Positions 1 to 11,541 of a stretch of 64,000 nt of DNA are shown here, in pieces. Both the position numbers and the translations under genes were made by a program. The stretch lies in NCBI GenBank assembly GCA_014529385.2, contig CM043946.1, positions 19,423,077 to 19,487,076 of the forward strand, given 5' to 3'. The notes under the pieces are model-generated. The model made no database searches. It worked only from the letters and a program-made list of their open reading frames with translations, and was not told the origin of the DNA. The stretch's first letter is position 1; each line of letters opens with the position of its first letter. Source of the stretch: Adiantum capillus-veneris. Its lineage: Eukaryota > Streptophyta > Polypodiopsida > Polypodiales > Pteridaceae.

Positions 1-307
1 CTCTTCCTATTGGTTGGCCTCTAATTAACCTTAATCCCAAAGGGCCCCTAGAGGGTTCATATTTTTCCTAATGAGAAATCATAAAATATTTTTTTATGAT
101 ATGGAAAAATCATCATTAACAACATGCATAATCGTGTGGACGTTCTTGTGTATGTTAAGCATAAATGACATTCATATGGACCTGTGGTTTAGGGTTTAGG
201 GTGATTGCTTCATGGTTGTGTTGCAAAGAATGACTAGAATGTCTTGTATTACATGTCACCTATACTGCTGAGAAGTTTTGATTTTTTGTTTTTTTGTTTT
301 AGCTTCT

Positions 308-442
308 ATGCACATCATGGGTACTACAGGCAAGATAACAAAAGTTGAGCGCAAATATGTCAAAGAATTTGTATGCACTCATCTTTATGGATTACGAAGT
401 GATTGCCTCCAGGAAGTCTTGGAAGAGTCCTCATACAAATAA
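308..442 (+). other. Short ORF, 44 codons, ahead of kinase pseudogene
   Basis: An ATG-to-TAA reading frame of 44 codons, lysine and glutamate rich, lies about 390 bp ahead of the glycine loop of the kinase-like pseudogene. It could be an N-terminal remnant of the same gene. I recognise no motif in it and no splice junction links it convincingly. Between 443 and 830 I see no other coding signal. Confidence 0.2.
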
Positions 443-830
443 TTTTTGGATGAGTCATGTAGTGCTACATATGTAGCACTAGTTGCAAAAATTTGTGGTG
501 CTTCAGGTGGGATTGAAGTCCTTACAGGTGGTCAGTTGGGCCACGCGTAAGTCGAATCATAGGGCAACTTTGCAGAGTTGTAGAAACCCTTGAAAAGCAA
601 ATTAAAGGGAAGTTTGGCTTCATGGACCGCATGAAGGAAGTAGAGGTCTCTATAGAAGCATGAAGCAACAAGGAAAGAGACCACGCATAGAAGAGCCCAA
701 GGATGTACCTGAAGTGCCTGCCGCTTCAAAATTACCAATATCTAGCAATGATCCAATGCCGCCCAACATGGAAAGTTTAGACCCATGCAACCTCGTCATC
801 ATGCACATGGCTTGAGTTGAATTTCCACAA

Positions 831-1698
831 ATGGAAAGCATTGGAGAAGGTAGATATGGCATGGTCACAAAGGTGAAAATCAATCATGAAACCTTCATAG
901 ATGAATTTTACGTCGGCAAGCTAATCAAGGGTGATGGCCAGAAGAGTGCCAAATGACATAGTGCTGCATGAGGCCACAATTATGAAGATCACTCATAGTG
1001 GAATCATTGTTGCTATGGGATTGTAAAGACATGCACGTCAGCTCCCACCCTCATCTTTAAGATGTGGAATGGTGGAAACCTCAACCATTGGCTAGAGAGA
1101 CTCCAAAAGGAGGGAAATAATGTGGCCATGAGAAAGGGTTTCAAAGATGCCGAGGGGATTGTTGAAGCTTTCAAGCAGAATATATGGCCTATAATTAATG
1201 GATTGCTCCGAGCCTTCATCTTTTTTCACACGAATAACATCACTCACAATGATGTTCATGGGAGTAATATCTTGCTACATTTTGGTTGGACTGAGTATAT
1301 GTAGATGTATGTGATTGGGGTAGTGCAATCTTGTTCCCCACAGAGAACACATTTACAAAGTTGCCAGATCTTCTCCCATCGACAAGGGAAGCCTGGAGCA
1401 AGCGATATTGGTGGGTGGCTCCCGAATGTATATCCACAAATCCTCCAGTCTACACACGCAGCCAAGATATCTACTCCCTTTGTAAATACATTCAAGAGCT
1501 TCTTAAATGTTACCTAAGGATGATGACACTAATTATATTGCTTTCCTCAGCCGCTTTCAGGAAGTCCTACGCACTTGTGTATCTACCAATCCCACCCAGC
1601 GCAAGTCCTCACATGATCTCCTCAGCATGTTACAAGGCATTAAGCGTGTCGATCTCACACTCTTAGATAGTGCAGGCTTGAGGCCATCCAATGATTGA
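831..1698 (+). pseudogene. Protein-kinase-like pseudogene, several frameshifts
   Basis: Kinase landmarks occur in the right order in different frames. A glycine-rich loop GEGRYGMV is near 844. A helix-C-like HEATIMK is near 975. A catalytic-loop-like HNDVHGSN is near 1247 (family consensus HRDLKxxN, so the Arg is replaced by Asn and the Lys by His). An activation-segment end WVAPEC is near 1410. A subdomain-IX-like DIYSL is near 1468. A C-lobe motif TNPTQRKSS is near 1588. The Asp and Asn of the catalytic loop survive, but at least three frame changes and stops (for example TGA at 954) prevent an intact domain. Introns could explain some frame changes, but no good GT-AG pairs are evident. Most likely a decayed serine/threonine or receptor-like cytoplasmic kinase copy; the exact family is not resolvable. 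Confidence 0.72.
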
Positions 1699-1931
1699 AA
1701 CCGTACCTTGTAATTTGAAAACATGTCTATACTTTGCAATGAAATAGTTTTGTCTTGTCTCATGTCCATTGTTTTGAAATTTCATGCTATTTTATTACAT
1801 TGGTGTTGTCAAAGTGATGAGAGAGATGTGAATTTTAAAATTGTGTATGTTGAACATTGATTGTAGTTTTTTAATCAATGTGTATCTATTGTTTTGATCT
1901 AATTATTTATTGTCGTGTGATTCGACAGGAA

Positions 1932-2375
1932 ATGGCAACCCCATATGCTCCTCCCAATGTCGACGGTGAGCTCGACCACAAGGAGTCTCAACACATTCTC
2001 AAAGAGGAGAGCTTGCATTACGGGGCTCAAGACCTCTCCTTATTCTTTGTTGATGTGAACCAATGAAGTTGAAAGATGTACGTAAGTGTTGTCCCTGTTT
2101 TTTTGTGAAAGATGTACTCTTTAGGAGGTCAGGTCGTGCAAAGGCAAAGGCACCATTGAAAATCTCAAATTTGCAACACAAAGGATTCACGCGTGTGTTG
2201 CTCCTACGCTTCATCCAAAAGAAGTGCAGTCTACCTAACAATAATCAAGTTGCCATGTACTTCATCCAGCAAGTCTTTGTGCAAGATATAATGAAGAAGC
2301 GCTTCCTTTGGACAGACTGTCCTTTCAACGCTGGTGTCGGACTTGTAAGAGATAAAGAATGGGCACAAGCGCGTC
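1932..2375 (+). CDS. Unrecognised ORF pair, cut by an LTR
   Basis: A 44-codon frame starting ATGGCAACC at 1932 follows a splice-acceptor-like pyrimidine/CAG tract. It ends TGA at 2066, overlapping the ATG at 2063 of a second frame. The second frame is basic in its first half and has a cysteine pair (KCCPCF). It runs without a stop into the LTR that begins about 2375, so any native C-terminus is lost and the last ~27 codons are LTR sequence. No family is recognised. It may belong with the kinase pseudogene upstream or be a transposon fragment. Confidence 0.25.
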
Positions 2376-4381
2376 GGTGCAGTCAAAGTGTGTCGACTCT
2401 AGAATGTGGCATGGGCAGATGTGTACAGGCAAGCAGAAGCATGGCAAAGGACTGAAGCAGCTAGGAAAAACATGGGATGACAGGTAGCAGCGGAAGTGTA
2501 TGCATGATGCGGCTTATAGGCCAAGAAAGACTCCATGAGGGCCCAATTGGGGTAGCAAGTGAAGGAGATGCAAAGTGCAACCTTTGGGTCCAAAAATGAA
2601 GAGCGTAAAGTGCTGAAGGAACAGGTCCAGACGGCTCATCAAACTGAGCTATAGAGCCCAAGTTATTGAAGGTTAAAGATTTATGGTTTGCAAATTTTTG
2701 CCGGATAGGGCAACTGGGGACAGGTGATCCAAGTGGAACTTGAGGTATAGATGTGTAGAGCTCAATTCATGGAGCCCACCCATCTTTTTGGGTTGCAGAT
2801 CGGAGCTATGGTTTGCAAGATATGATCATTTGAAGTTTTTCTGGGGGCCAGGTCTGAGCCCACTTGGTTGCATTGGATAATGTGCCATCTGGCATCTTTT
2901 GAGCCTCGACAAAGTTCTAGAGCAGGGTGTGCATCATACGGAGCTAGCACGAAGTGGAGGCATGCCAAACAAAGTCCGGAGTAAGAAGTTACAACAGTCG
3001 GGAAATGGGGTGCCTTTGTCCAAAGTAGGTTGCAGATGATTTTTTCCATTTTTGAAGGCCTAGGTTCGAGGATGCTGAGGAGTCAAAATGGAGAGACGGG
3101 GGGTGTGGTCCGAGCCAGGAAAATGGGGCTTCAGAAGGTTTTTGCGGCTCAGCCATATGATATGGGAGCAGAGTATGAAAGCTTGGTGAAGGCAGGTCAA
3201 AAAAGTTTTTGTTAAAAAAAAAAGCAATGGTGTTTTTTTAGTTTTTGAAGCTTTGAGGCTTGGGGCTCTGCGGAGCCGCCACGTGGAATGCTGTATAACC
3301 CACATACGCAAGGCGAAGCGAAGATGCCGCAGTATATATACTAAGGCGTGGCTCTCCATTAGCATCCAAGAGGTGAGAGGGGAGCTCCCCTCCCCGTGGC
3401 TATGTCGGGTATACGTAGGGCGCTGCTGTGGCGGGTCTGGCGGCGATTTTGGCGACAGTGGCCGGCGGTGCAGGGAGCTGGCACGCTTGCCGGCGGCGCT
3501 GAGTTGTGTGACCTTGGTGATGACGTGGCAAGCAGTTAACCGGGTATGCCCGCGCCCACAAGGGGCCGAATTTTTTGAGGATAAGGGTGTTACCCCCCCC
3601 AATAGAGACATCGCTATTGCCTCAACAAGGAGGAGGGGTCTCGCTGCAAAGGAGGTGCCGACAAGGGGGAGAAGAGCAAACCAAGGCAAGAGAAGCCCAA
3701 ATGGAGATCCGACCGGCCAAAGGGAAAGGACCAAAGCCCAATGTGCACACCGTGTACATATTTCCAAAATGAACTATGCCAAGTGTTGGCAATGCAATCC
3801 AATTTTAAAAGAAGCTCTAAGTGAAGGCCACGGGAGGTGAAGCTCACCCTTTTTTCTTTTTTTGGGCCTCCTAGAGGTACCCCTATAAAAGGTTGTAAAT
3901 TCGAAAATTTGAGGGCTTTTTTGCCTGTGTGAGTAAGTGAAATCTTGAAGCTTGTGTGTTGCTAAGCTTGTCATTGAAGCTGCATACATTGGTTGTACTA
4001 CTCTCTATGCAATAATACCACTCACTTGCCCCAATCTCTTGTGCTACTTCTCCCCACTCCCCTCCTTTTCTCTCGCTCTTTGTGTATTGGCCATTGCTTG
4101 CAGAGGGTTTGCCTGCAACTCGAAAGGTGCTACCAAGAGGGCAGATTAGGAGTTTTTTGTGAGTCGGAAAGGGTGAATTGAGCAGTGTGGGTGCATTTGT
4201 GTTGTGGGTGTTTTTTTTTGCAAGGTGTGAGGTAGTTGTTTTGTATGCTAAAGTGGAGTTGTTAGTGCAAAGAAGCAAATTTGAAGGTGTTTTTTGAGAG
4301 GTTAGGGGTGTTGTGGAATCCCTAGGCTATAGAGAGGCAAGTATTTTGTGTGCTGGGTGTGTTCCCTATTCCCCCTCTCTA
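2375..4381 (+). repeat. Divergent lone LTR (copy A of the O-family LTR)
   Basis: About 2.0 kb aligns end to end by eye with the two LTRs of element O at 6860-9022 and 33097-35367. All three share an opening block (CAAAGTGTGTCRACTCTAGA), internal blocks around the TATA-like CTATAAAAGG (3891), the CTTGCAGAGGGTTTGCCTGC block (4098) and the closing TTCCCCCTCTC. Copy A is clearly the most diverged of the three and its last bases read CTA rather than CA. No primer-binding site follows, so it is probably a solo LTR or an old fragment. ORFs inside it are not conserved in the other copies. Confidence 0.75.
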
Positions 4382-4382
4382 G

Positions 4383-4781
4383 CGTCATGGGGAGGTAGAT
4401 CCACCTGCACAAAAGAGTCCAGTTGTGATCCTACCAGATGAGCATGAAAAAATTCTTAGTATTGTGTCTCAAGGGGCTACACTAGCTAGCCAAGGAGAGA
4501 GAGTTCTCTCGCTACAAGAGACGTTGACAACCAAAGAAGCAGAGGTAGTTGTTTTAAAGAAAAAACTTGTTAGATATGAAGCGTGGTACGGTCCTCTCTC
4601 TCCCCTGCCAGAGGAGGCAAGACCAAGTCACGAGGTAGATATTCAAGAAACGGTGGATATGCTTGAGGCAACATTAAACACAAATCTTGAAGAAGCGGTG
4701 GGTATGCTTGAGGCAACATTAAATGCAGATCTTGAAGAAGTGGTGAATATCACAATTTTTGAAAGACATTGTAGACTGTAG
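4383..4781 (+). CDS. Small acidic ORF with internal repeat, LTR-fused
   Basis: An open frame with no ATG starts right at the 3' edge of LTR copy A and runs about 132 codons. The predicted protein is acidic and probably coiled-coil (heptad-like LSLQETLTTKEAEVVVLKKK). It contains a 16-residue tandem repeat, MLEATLNTNLEEAV followed by MLEATLNADLEEVV. It may be the 3' end of a host gene or an internal ORF of the element that owned the LTR. There is no family match that I recognise. Confidence 0.3.
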   Translation, partial: RHGEVDPPAQKSPVVILPDEHEKILSIVSQGATLASQGERVLSLQETLTTKEAEVVVLKKKLVRYEAWYGPLSPLPEEARPSHEVDIQETVDMLEATLNTNLEEAVGMLEATLNADLEEVVNITIFERHCRL

Positions 4782-5200
4782 TTGAAAATTTTAATGCCAA
4801 TTTATCCCGTCCTTTTTTTAGATGCATTGTATTGTCTCTATGTTTATGGTTGATTGATGAATTTGTTTTGGAGTTGCTGATTGATGAATTTGTTGAGAAC
4901 TTTGGATTATAGATGTCACTTTGTTCAAGATTTCACAATGTTATTTTATTTGGTTGCCACATCATGTCCTTAATACTTATGTTTCTGCAAACTCTCTTCA
5001 ATACTTGACCCTAAACTTAATGGAGAAGAGTTATAATTGTCCAAAGGTGTGCATGTTGCTCCTAATTCAAAAAAATGAGATATATAGCTCAATAGGGAGC
5101 TACAATGAGATAGAGTAGATACATTATCATGAAAATATGTTTATATTTCTTCATTTATCCACAAGCACCAGGTCATCAACCTCTTTATTGTCTGAACATT
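4782..5200. other. No gene seen
   Basis: AT-rich sequence between the LTR-fused ORF and the hAT pseudogene. It contains short direct repeats of a TTGATGAATTTGTT motif near 4850-4893. I see no coding or structural RNA signal. Confidence 0.5.
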
Positions 5201-6401
5201 CTATAGCCACTTCCCACTCCATCTCATCATCGCTACATCTCTGTCTCCCACAATTTCATGAGTTTGAGTCACTTCAAAGTGTACTTCGGTCGCACGTGTG
5301 GCTATCTTCGTGGGTGCATGAAGGAGATGCATGTTACAAAAGACATAGACAAGGTCTGCGGCATGAGCACGACTTAAGCGATTTCTATGCTTTGAGTGCA
5401 CAAAGTCATAAGAAGACCCATTGCGCTCACAGCTACCATTAGATGCCATGATCGAAAGCACCTTGTTCCGCCATGTGTTGTAACTCAACTACATCTCCTC
5501 CATATTGTTTCCACCACACTGGGCTTGAAATCATTTTTATGCTTTTAAAGGACCCAAGGATCTCTGAAAGTTCCTTCCCTATTGGAATAATCCACCCTCT
5601 ACTGGAATGCATCCATTTCATCGTCGTCTGACAACAACTGCGAGCAGAGGTTTCTAAAGTCTCTCATCACCTCTTTGTTGTAAGCTTTTCCGTTCATCTA
5701 GAACTTTGGATCCAAGACAGATGCATCACCATGCAATGGTGTCTGCATTTGAGTCCGTTGTTTTTCCACAAGATGCACGATCTGTGATCTCTCCCTTGCA
5801 CTATAGTGGTTGTATTCTTTGGTTTGACGAATCGCCTCAGACATGATTCAATAAACCTTACCATTGACAAAATTATCTGTTCTGACAACCCTTAGTAGTT
5901 CCACATAGGGCTTACTAACCCCAACAAGTTGTCAATGTTCCGCCAAAAGAGAGGAGATTGCCCCAAGGACAAACATTTTTGAGCTGCTTCGCAGTGGCTT
6001 GGATACTTGCTGAGCCAAGCCTCCCAACGGCGATGTGCTTTAGTTTCTATAAGAGCTGCTCACACTTCAATGAGGTTATTCAAAACATAGTATGATGTAG
6101 CAAATCATGTGGCACAATAAATTTGAAGTGCTTTTTTCGAAGACTTGGAGCAAAATAAAGCATATGTAAATTGATGTTCGTGTATAAACTTGACTATGTG
6201 ACAGGCGTCAATAAGAACCTGTTTTATGAATGATAATCTACCCATATCCTTTAGGAGTAAATTTAGGGTGTGTGCTACACATCCAAGCCATGTAATTTCT
6301 GAGTACTTTTCCATAATGGCTAAATCCGTTGTCAAAAAATATCCGGTCTTGCCAGGAAAGCACCGGGCTTTTGGCTGTGAGAGTTTGTGAGAGAATTCCA
6401 A
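5201..6401 (-). pseudogene. hAT transposase pseudogene, C-terminal half
   Basis: Read on the minus strand from 6401, the frame gives a DUF659-type block (ITWLGCVAHTLNLLLKDMG, near 6300), then ATxFATSYYVLNNL near 6080. Next come WEAWLSKYP and a degraded central part. The C-terminal hAT dimerisation domain follows at about 5490-5340, with GSCERNGSSYDFVHSKHRNR and a final LVYVFCNMHLL. These are established hAT signatures: the RNase-H-like fold insertion and the C-terminal dimerisation motif. Stops and frame changes occur throughout. The N-terminal half is 30 kb away at 36950-37906; the missing join falls between the TDNASNYKGA motif there and the block before ITWLGCVAH here. This is therefore one gene split by the nested block, not two fragments. 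Confidence 0.78.
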
Positions 6402-6859
6402 AAACTATATGAAGGAGTTAAACCATAGATGCCATGAAGTCTAGGGTTTGGAAGGAACTGCAATCAAAGAAGTCCCACTCTTTCTCTCTTGCACTCACAC
6501 ACACAAAGAAAGAACACAAAAGAGAATATCAAAACAACATAAAGATCAAAACATCAAGGCTATGGTCAATCGTCTCATGGGTAATATGAAAGGGGTAATA
6601 GATGAGTTAATGGCATTCAATCTTTGCTGACCAAACAGGCTATGAATTGTTCTTTGGAATTGTAGTTTTGTGCTTACCATAATATATGTGTTTTGTCTAG
6701 TGAATGGAATTAATTGTGTGTACAAATCCTCTTGGTTCATAGCAAGATAACTACACTTACGTCAAAAGAAAAGTTATAGTCTATAAGGGTAGTATGATGG
6801 GGTCCGGTGAAAGAAGTATTTCATTGAGTTTTTTTGGACCAAAGAGAAACACTATACGT
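6402..6859 (-). mobile_element. Block Q, left part (unclassified insertion in hAT)
   Basis: Sequence between the hAT C-terminal half and element O. It carries a complete ~64-codon small ORF (6546-6740, minus) and the C-terminal part of a second one (6784-6859). Both are homologous to the two small ORFs ahead of gag in element P. On the minus strand a polypyrimidine/TGCAG run sits just before the hAT frame resumes and could be a splice acceptor. Q's own termini were not found, so whether Q is an LTR-element fragment or another element is open. Confidence 0.5.
6546..6740 (-). CDS. Type-1 small ORF (64 codons), Q copy
   Basis: The predicted protein starts MNQEDLYTQLIPF and contains VSTKLQFQRTIHSLFG and then FILPM. 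It aligns over its whole length with the first small ORF of element P at 23566-23778, with the shared core STKLQFQR, a glycine six to seven residues later, and an NP/TP-F-ILP end. Function unknown. It lies about 40 bp downstream of the type-2 small ORF once element O is removed, so the pair order is type 2 then type 1, the reverse of P. Confidence 0.55.
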   Translation of the reverse strand: MNQEDLYTQLIPFTRQNTYIMVSTKLQFQRTIHSLFGQQRLNAINSSITPFILPMRRLTIALMF

Positions 6860-9022
6860 TGGTACAACCAAAGTGTGTCAACTCTAGAAGGTGGCATGGG
6901 TAGATATGGGCAGGCCAGCAAAAGCATGGCAAAAGGTTGGAGCAGCTAGGAAGATCATGGGCTGATAGGCAACAACGGAAATGTATGACTGATACAATCT
7001 ATAGGCAAAGGAAGGCTCCATAAGGGGCTCATTTGGGTAGCAGGTGAATGAGATGAAAAGTGCAGCTTTTACGTCCAGGAATGTAGATCTAGAAGTGCTA
7101 AAGGAGTTGGTCCAAGCGGCTCATCAAACAGAGCTATGGAGCCCAAGTTATTGAAGGTTGAAGGTTCAATGTGTTGCAGATTCTTGCCAGACAAGGAAGC
7201 TGGGGATAGGTGGTCCAAGTGGAGGTCAAGGTACAGGTGTGTAGTGCTCAATTTATGGAGCCTACCCATCTTTTCAGGTTGCATATAGGAGCCATGGATA
7301 GCAAGTTATGGCCAGTTCAATTTTTGTCGGGGGCTAGGTTGGTGCCCACCTAACCACATGGGGTATTGGGCAATCTGGCATCTTTTGAGCCTTGGCAAGG
7401 TTCTAGAATAGGTTATGCATCATATGGAGATAGCAAGAATTGATTTCACGTCAAACAGAGCCCGAAGCAAAAGGATATAGAAGTCAGAAGATTGGGTGCA
7501 CTTATCCAGAGTTGATTGTAGATGCTTTGGTCGGTTTCTGTGGCCTCGGTTTGGGGGCTCGGGGAATTGAGAAGTGCAAAAAGGTGGGGTGGAAGTCGGA
7601 GTTAGACGAGTGAGGTTGCGGCCAAGTTTTGCAGCTCAGTAATCAGATCACCAGGCGCCAATTGGCAAGCAGGACAAGCGGTGGGGAAAAAAAAGGGTTG
7701 GGGAGTTTTTTTTGGAAAGAAAATTTCAAAATTTCAAGTTATTTGAGGGAGGTCACCACAGAGTGCCACGTGGCTTCTATAAAACCCACATGCATGGTCC
7801 ACGTGTGAGAGTAGGGGGTACTTCACCCAAACCAAGGCGTCCATTTGAAGCATATGAAGCGTGAGCTCGTGAGCTTGGGGGTGTGGAGATGGCGTGCCCT
7901 GAGAGGGCACTGTGTATGGTGATGTGCGCTCGAGTGGCGGCTTGTGGCAGTTTTGGGCAGACCTTGCAGCGCAAGGGAGTTGCTGAGTGGCGGTCGGTGG
8001 CTCTGAGTGTTGTAGCATAGTGATGACATGGCACCCGTAACTGCCCATGCCCATGAGGGCTTCTTTTGGAAATTAAAGGGGTACCGCCCCCCTCCCCCCC
8101 ATTAGCGATGTCACTAATGCAAGGGGAGGGAGTGTGTCCCACGGCAGAGAGAGAGACAATTTGAGAACATTCCAAAGAAGAGAATCCCGCGGCAAGCAGG
8201 CAGTGAAGGGAGCCAGAGCAAGAGGAGTTCAAAGGCCCAAGGCCGGTCAAAGATGAACCAAAGGGGCCTATCCCACCCATGGGAAATAAGAAGGAGTTCA
8301 AACGCCGAAAAGGGTAAGTGGAAGGAGCAAGGAGGCAACTACGAAGTCGGGTGGAAAAATTGAGCAGACAAAGAGCAAAGAAGTGTGCACCATGTAGATA
8401 CCAAAAAAATAGACTGTGCCAAGTGGTGGCAATACAAAAAATTTCTAAAGGAAGCTTCAATGGATTGTACAAGCTAGATAGCTCTTTGTTTTTTAGCCTT
8501 AGCCAAGCATTATGAAAGGGGGTAGATGTTCATTTTTGGAGGTCTTTTGACCAAGAGGGTTTTTTTGCCAGAGAGAGTGATTGGAGTTTTTCAAGCCTAT
8601 GTATTGCAAGCTTGCCATTGGAGCTGCATACTTGACTGTACTATCTTCCTATGCAATAATACCAAACCTTTGCCCCTACTTCTTGTGTTGCTTCTCCCCA
8701 TCCCCCTCCTTTTCTCTCGCTCTTTGTGTACTTGCCAATGCTTGCAGAGGGTTTGCCTGCAGTTTGAAGGGTGTTACCAAGAGAGGAGAATTGGGGTGTT
8801 TGTGAGTCTGAAAGGGTGAGTTGAGTAGTGTGGGCGTGTTTGTGATGCAAGGTGTTTTTTGCAAGCTGTGCGACAGTTGTTATGTATGCTAAAGTGGAGT
8901 TGTTAGTGCAAATTAGCTAATTTGAAGGTGTTATTAGAGAGGTTAGGCGTGCTGTGGAATCCCTGGGCTATAGAAAGGCAAACATTTTGTGTGCTGGGTG
9001 TGTTCCCTCTTCCCCCTCTCCA
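6860..9022 (+). repeat. Left (5') LTR of element O
   Basis: 2163 bp, beginning TGGTAC and ending CTCTCCA. It is preceded by ACGT and followed after TCTTC by a primer-binding-like TGGTGCCCCCATGG. It matches the right LTR at 33097 along its length except that it lacks the 128-bp GA tract found there. A GAAAGGGGGTAGATGTTC block near 8515 corresponds to TATAAAAGGGGGTAG in the right copy, a probable core promoter now damaged here. Confidence 0.85.
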
Positions 9023-9027
9023 TCTTC

Positions 9028-9044
9028 TGGTGCCCCCATGGAGG
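9028..9044 (+). promoter_or_regulatory. Primer-binding site of element O
   Basis: TGGTGCCCCCATGG starts 5 bp after the LTR end. The initial TGG fits pairing with a tRNA 3' CCA end. Element P uses an almost identical site (TGGTGCCCCCACTG), which implies the same primer tRNA. The tRNA species was not identified. Confidence 0.65.
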
Positions 9045-9124
9045 AGCTGGCTGATGCTCCAATTTGAGGTTCGAAGCGGTGTTTTTTAGCCGACAAAGTG
9101 GTTGGCTGATGCTTGAGATGTTTG

Positions 9125-9298
9125 ATGGTCGAGTTTGAAGCTGACAGAGATAGTGGAGCCAGGTTTTGGCCCCATATTTACGGACATTGAAGATCCCAAG
9201 AATTGGTTAGCAGATTTTGAGTTATGACTGCTGTCGATGTGTATATCGACGGATGCAAAAAGGTTGCAGACCGTGCCGTTGTTGATTCGAGGACAAGA
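9125..9298 (+). pseudogene. gag fragment of element O
   Basis: A frame open from about 9125 reads DPKNWLADFEL near 9195 and, after a TGA, RLQTVPLLIRGQDKF. That layout resembles a retrotransposon gag (tryptophan near the start of the domain, then a hydrophobic LLxGxA-like end). It stops at about 9298 where the minus-strand RNase H of element M begins. The shared GACAAATTT at the join suggests a microhomology deletion. The homology is weak and short. Confidence 0.4.
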
Positions 9299-9299
9299 C

Positions 9300-10469
9300 A
9301 AATTTGTTTGCGAGCAAATAATGCCGAATTTGTTTTACAGCATAAATCCTTTCTAACCCCTCTCTTTCAATGGTTGTGTAGTTCTGTTCTGCACTGTTTA
9401 ACTATCGGCTTACATAACAAACTGGGAAATCCATTGTTCCATCTCCTGGTTGAGCCAGAATCCTCCCGATTGCATATGCAGAAGCATCAATGTGAACATG
9501 GAATATCTTTTCCCAATCTGGTGCTTTAAGTACCGGTGCTAATACAAGGTTTTCCTTAATCTTTTGGAATGAAGTTTCACACTCCTCAGTCTAGTCGAAA
9601 CTGACTAACAAACGATACAGAGGTTGTGTAATGACTGCATACATATATATGAATCTTTGATAATATCCGCAGTGTCCCATGAAGGATTGCACTTGTTTCA
9701 CATTAGTAGGCCTGGGCAGGTCTACTATGACTTTGATTTTATCTAGGTCAGTGGTTATGCCATTTCTTGAGACAATATGTCCTAAGATGCGGCCTTGCCT
9801 AACCATAAAAATGCACTTTTCCGGGTTAAGACAGATTCGATATGTTCTGCACTTCTCAAATACCTTTTGTAAATGGTCTATATGTTCCTCACGTAGAAGA
9901 GAGTGTACACAAAGGTCATCCATGTATATTTCTAAGAATATTCTTAGGTATTCTTTGAACGCATGTGTCATTAACCTTTGAAAGGTAGCTGGGGCATTAG
10001 TTAAGCCAAAAAGCATAACTCGATATGTATAAATTTTCCATTCTGTGGCAAACACTGTTTTGTGTTGATCCTCTATTGCAATTGCCAGTTGGTTATACCC
10101 TGAAAATCCATCTAGAAAGGAATAAGCCTGTTTCCCGGCCACCCTCTCAAGTACATGTTTTGTGATCGGCAAGGGATAATTATCCCTTATGGTGGCTGCA
10201 TCTACCTTTTAGAGGTTTACACACACTCGCAGTTTTCCATTCTTTTTGGGGACAACCACAATGGGTGACACCCAATCTTTATGCTCGATTTCATAGATAA
10301 ATTCAACATCCATCAGCTTATCAATCTCTTCTTTGATTCGTTTAGCAAATGTGTCATTATATGTATAAGGATGTTGTTTGCTAGGTTTGGCATCTGATTT
10401 CAAAGGAATTGTATGTTGGCATATTGATGGATCAACTCCTTTGAGGTCTTTGTAGGACCATGCAAACAC
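9300..10469 (-). pseudogene. Reverse transcriptase and RNase H of element M
   Basis: Minus strand from 10469: fingers region (YEIEHKDWVSPIVVVPKKNG), then after a stop and short break the palm (LDGFSGYNQLAIA; FGLTNAPATFQR) with active-site YMDD at about 9915. The connection follows (KCIFMVRQGRILGHIVSRNG). From 9590 to 9300 comes the first RNase H (FHVHIDASAYAIG, then NYTTIEREGLE and RHYLLANKFV). The YMDD box is intact, but stops at the fingers/palm break, near 9590 and within RNase H inactivate the frame. The RNase H ends exactly where a conserved DH-containing motif should follow, which marks the truncation at about 9299. Confidence 0.88.
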
Positions 10470-11541
10470 ATCTTTATACTTCTTGAGAAGTTGTGTTAGC
10501 CGTTCTTCTTCTTCAGGCTCTAAGTCAGTTGCTATATAGACCGGCTGAGGCTTCTCACCTGGTTTAGTGAGGTCTATTCGTTTTGCATTTTCCGATCCAT
10601 CGTAAGATTCCTAGTTTATTCTTTCCCTGACTGGTGGTGTCATTATGATTTTTCTGTCCTGGATGGTGAATTTCCAATAGTGTGATGGTACATTCATGTT
10701 TCCTTTTTTTGACTCCTCCTTACCATCACTTTCACCCTCAGTAGTCCATACCTCTTGTAAAGACCGTTTCAGTTCTTGGTATTTCTTTTTACGCTCCAGT
10801 TTGGTCCACTCTGGGTCTTTTGTTGTGTCTTGTTTTGATTTCTATGATTTTTGTGATTTTGTTTCTGTTTTAGCTTTCTGTATTTGTTTTATTTCCTCTC
10901 GTGTTCTTTCTCGTCGAACTCTCGAGAATCTTCCTGATATTTGGTCTTTTACACAATCCTTTGCTTTGACAAGCATTAGATAGTGAGTTTTATCTTTGAT
11001 CCTAGGCATCAGGTTCTCTCTCGCTTTGTTTTCTACTCGTTTTCTCCTATAGCATTCCTGGCGTCTAGGGTGCTGATTGGCAAAATCATAAAACTTGATA
11101 TTCTGTGTTTTCTCCCCACGCTCGCTTGAGCTGTCTGAACACTCGTTATCCGCATTGTTATGTACCTCGAGATGCTCTGGTGGTTCTACCATCTCATCTT
11201 CTCCTGGTATAAGGCTTACCATGTAATAGGGTAGCACACCATAGCCATCCTTATCCCAAAATTTTGTCATTGGACTATCTGTAATGGTACAGACATCCAA
11301 TGTTGCTAGTATGTGTTCCCATTCCAAAGGTTGTAAGGCATCTTCAGGAAAAGTTTTTGGAATATTATCCTTGTCCTCAATCGCTCTTTCTAAGACTCAT
11401 TCCTCTCTTTTTAATCTCCCACAATGTGAAGCTTCGCACATCCATAGCTCTTTTTGTTGCCCTAACCATGCTCAGAGTTCCGACCCTGCCAATGTAGCTA
11501 AATCAAATCTTTCCATTGGTGTCTGGTTCACATCTTTGTAA
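10470..11541 (-). pseudogene. Protease-RT linker of element M
   Basis: Between protease and RT on the minus strand is a charged region with one longer frame (11327-10842). It is acidic in its first part and strongly basic in its second (many Arg/Lys, including VRRERTREEIKQ). No catalytic motif is recognised. Long poorly conserved linkers of this kind are usual in Ogre/Tat-like polyproteins. Frame breaks separate it from both neighbours. Confidence 0.45.

Noticed and set aside
187-201. Telomere-like TTTAGGG doublet
   Set aside because: Only two units; expected by chance and not an interstitial telomere array.
3253-3840. 195-codon plus-strand ORF inside LTR copy A
   Set aside because: Not conserved in the homologous LTRs at 6860 and 33097, where the frame is broken; composition follows local GC, so it is a chance ORF.
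7777-8472. 231-codon minus-strand ORF inside the left LTR of O
   Set aside because: No motif, not conserved in the other LTR copies.
9679-9981. Plus-strand ORF opposite the RT of M
   Set aside because: Antisense shadow of the RT domain.
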